Of a DNA stretch of 64,000 bases, positions 63,596-64,000 are shown piece after piece. The position numbers and the translations under genes are program-made. This DNA is from Ruminiclostridium hungatei (lineage in GTDB: Bacteria > Bacillota > Clostridia > Acetivibrionales > DSM-1351). The notes under the pieces are model-generated. The model ran no database searches, had not been told where the DNA came from, and worked only from the letters and a program-made list of their open reading frames with translations. The stretch lies in NCBI RefSeq assembly GCF_002051585.1, contig NZ_MZGX01000016.1, forward strand, positions 62,001 to 126,000. Direction: 5' to 3'. The number at the start of each line of letters is the position of its first letter. Within the stretch, counting starts at the first letter, position 1.

Positions 63596-64000
63596 CTACG
63601 TAACATTTCTCAGTATCTCATACGCGCATATGCCAAGATAGTAGGAGTATGCCATGCCATAGTCATCCGGATTAAAATTTATCAGATCCTTTATTTTTTC
63701 AAGTCTGTTCATAAGAGTATTCCTGTGCAGGAACATTTTTTTTGCGGTCTCACTGGCGTTGAATTTACACTTATAATAAGTTTGTAAAGTGTTGAACAAC
63801 TCGGCATCATTCTGAGAATCATATCTGCTTAAAGGCTCAACCGTGTCCCTGTAAATTTTGTTCAACTCTTCAAAAGAAACCTTTTTCAGCAGGTGGTATG
63901 CCGTTTGAGTAGAGTAAGAATATATTGGTTTGTCGCTCTTTATGGTCAGATTGATTCCATATGCATCCATACAGTCTTTGAAAGCCGTTCTTATAGCAGC
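63596..64000 (-). CDS. PucR-family transcriptional regulator, C-terminal part
   Basis: The frame is open to the right window edge, so the start is outside; 134 residues are visible. The last 60 (LFNTLQTYYKCKFNASETAKKMFLHRNTLMNRLEKIKDL) are the PucR-type HTH_30 helix-turn-helix, normally at the C-terminus. PucR proteins activate purine and ureide catabolism genes. It is transcribed in the same direction as, and just upstream of, the ureide operon. Confidence 0.85.
   Translation of the reverse strand, partial: AAIRTAFKDCMDAYGINLTIKSDKPIYSYSTQTAYHLLKKVSFEELNKIYRDTVEPLSRYDSQNDAELFNTLQTYYKCKFNASETAKKMFLHRNTLMNRLEKIKDLINFNPDDYGMAYSYYLGICAYEILRNVT

Overview
The window looks like a mesophilic, low-to-middle G+C, cellulose- and xylan-using clostridium of the Ruminiclostridium type. 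The evidence is its Gram-positive-style aGGAGG ribosome sites with frequent GTG and TTG starts, intrinsic terminators, a T-box and an FMN riboswitch, S-layer proteins, the clostridial GlgC/GlgD pair, a GH94 cellobiose-type phosphorylase, a lipoprotein GH3 and a CE7 acetyl esterase. The species is an inference from gene content; nothing in the sequence names it.

Layout. 1-13 kb is a cell-surface block: an O-antigen-ligase-like membrane protein, three S-layer-homology proteins (two of about 1000 aa are tandem paralogues behind near-consensus promoters and long hairpin-bearing leaders) and a GT39-like glycosyltransferase. 13-18.3 kb holds glycogen priming genes (glgC-glgD), murI, small unknowns and a YhcH-family protein. 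18.4-24.4 kb is the accessory-looking region: a compact five-gene operon around a Ycf46-like AAA+ ATPase, with a membrane-anchored coiled-coil protein and a 59-aa gene found by direct reading, bordered by a decayed MerR fragment, a decayed GNAT fragment, and 286-bp tandem repeats that carry the 3' end of the adjacent tRNA-Pro. 24.6-31.1 kb has a TtcA-like thiolase, a secreted phosphodiester glycosidase, galU, an FMN riboswitch with ribU, and a zinc-ribbon protein. An array of DnaA-box-like nonamers follows.

31.3-42.9 kb is sugar metabolism: GH3 lipoprotein, CE7 esterase, a chemoreceptor, GH94 phosphorylase, a zinc/manganese-type ABC transporter and transketolase. 42.9-46.1 kb is a TrpXYZ-like ABC operon behind a T-box whose specifier reads UUC (Phe), which suggests phenylalanine rather than tryptophan control. 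46.3-51.9 kb holds a DUF2975/HTH/DUF4153 membrane-regulator set, a DUF815 ATPase, an M14 peptidase and a 34-aa basic protein; HelD follows on the other strand.

54.6-64 kb is one leftward ureide operon: ABC transporter, allantoinase, ureidoglycine aminohydrolase, a D-2-hydroxyacid dehydrogenase and two M20 amidohydrolases that read as ureidoglycolate and allantoate amidohydrolases. Together these could take allantoin to glyoxylate and on to glycolate. A PucR-type regulator lies just upstream, with a 17-bp perfect palindrome, an extended -10 promoter and a leader terminator between it and the operon.

The strongest candidate for an undescribed system is the AAA+ operon at 18.6-23.1 kb, because of its tight coupling, its unrecognised partners and the tRNA-linked repeats beside it. 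No CRISPR array, intact transposase, integrase or rRNA was seen.
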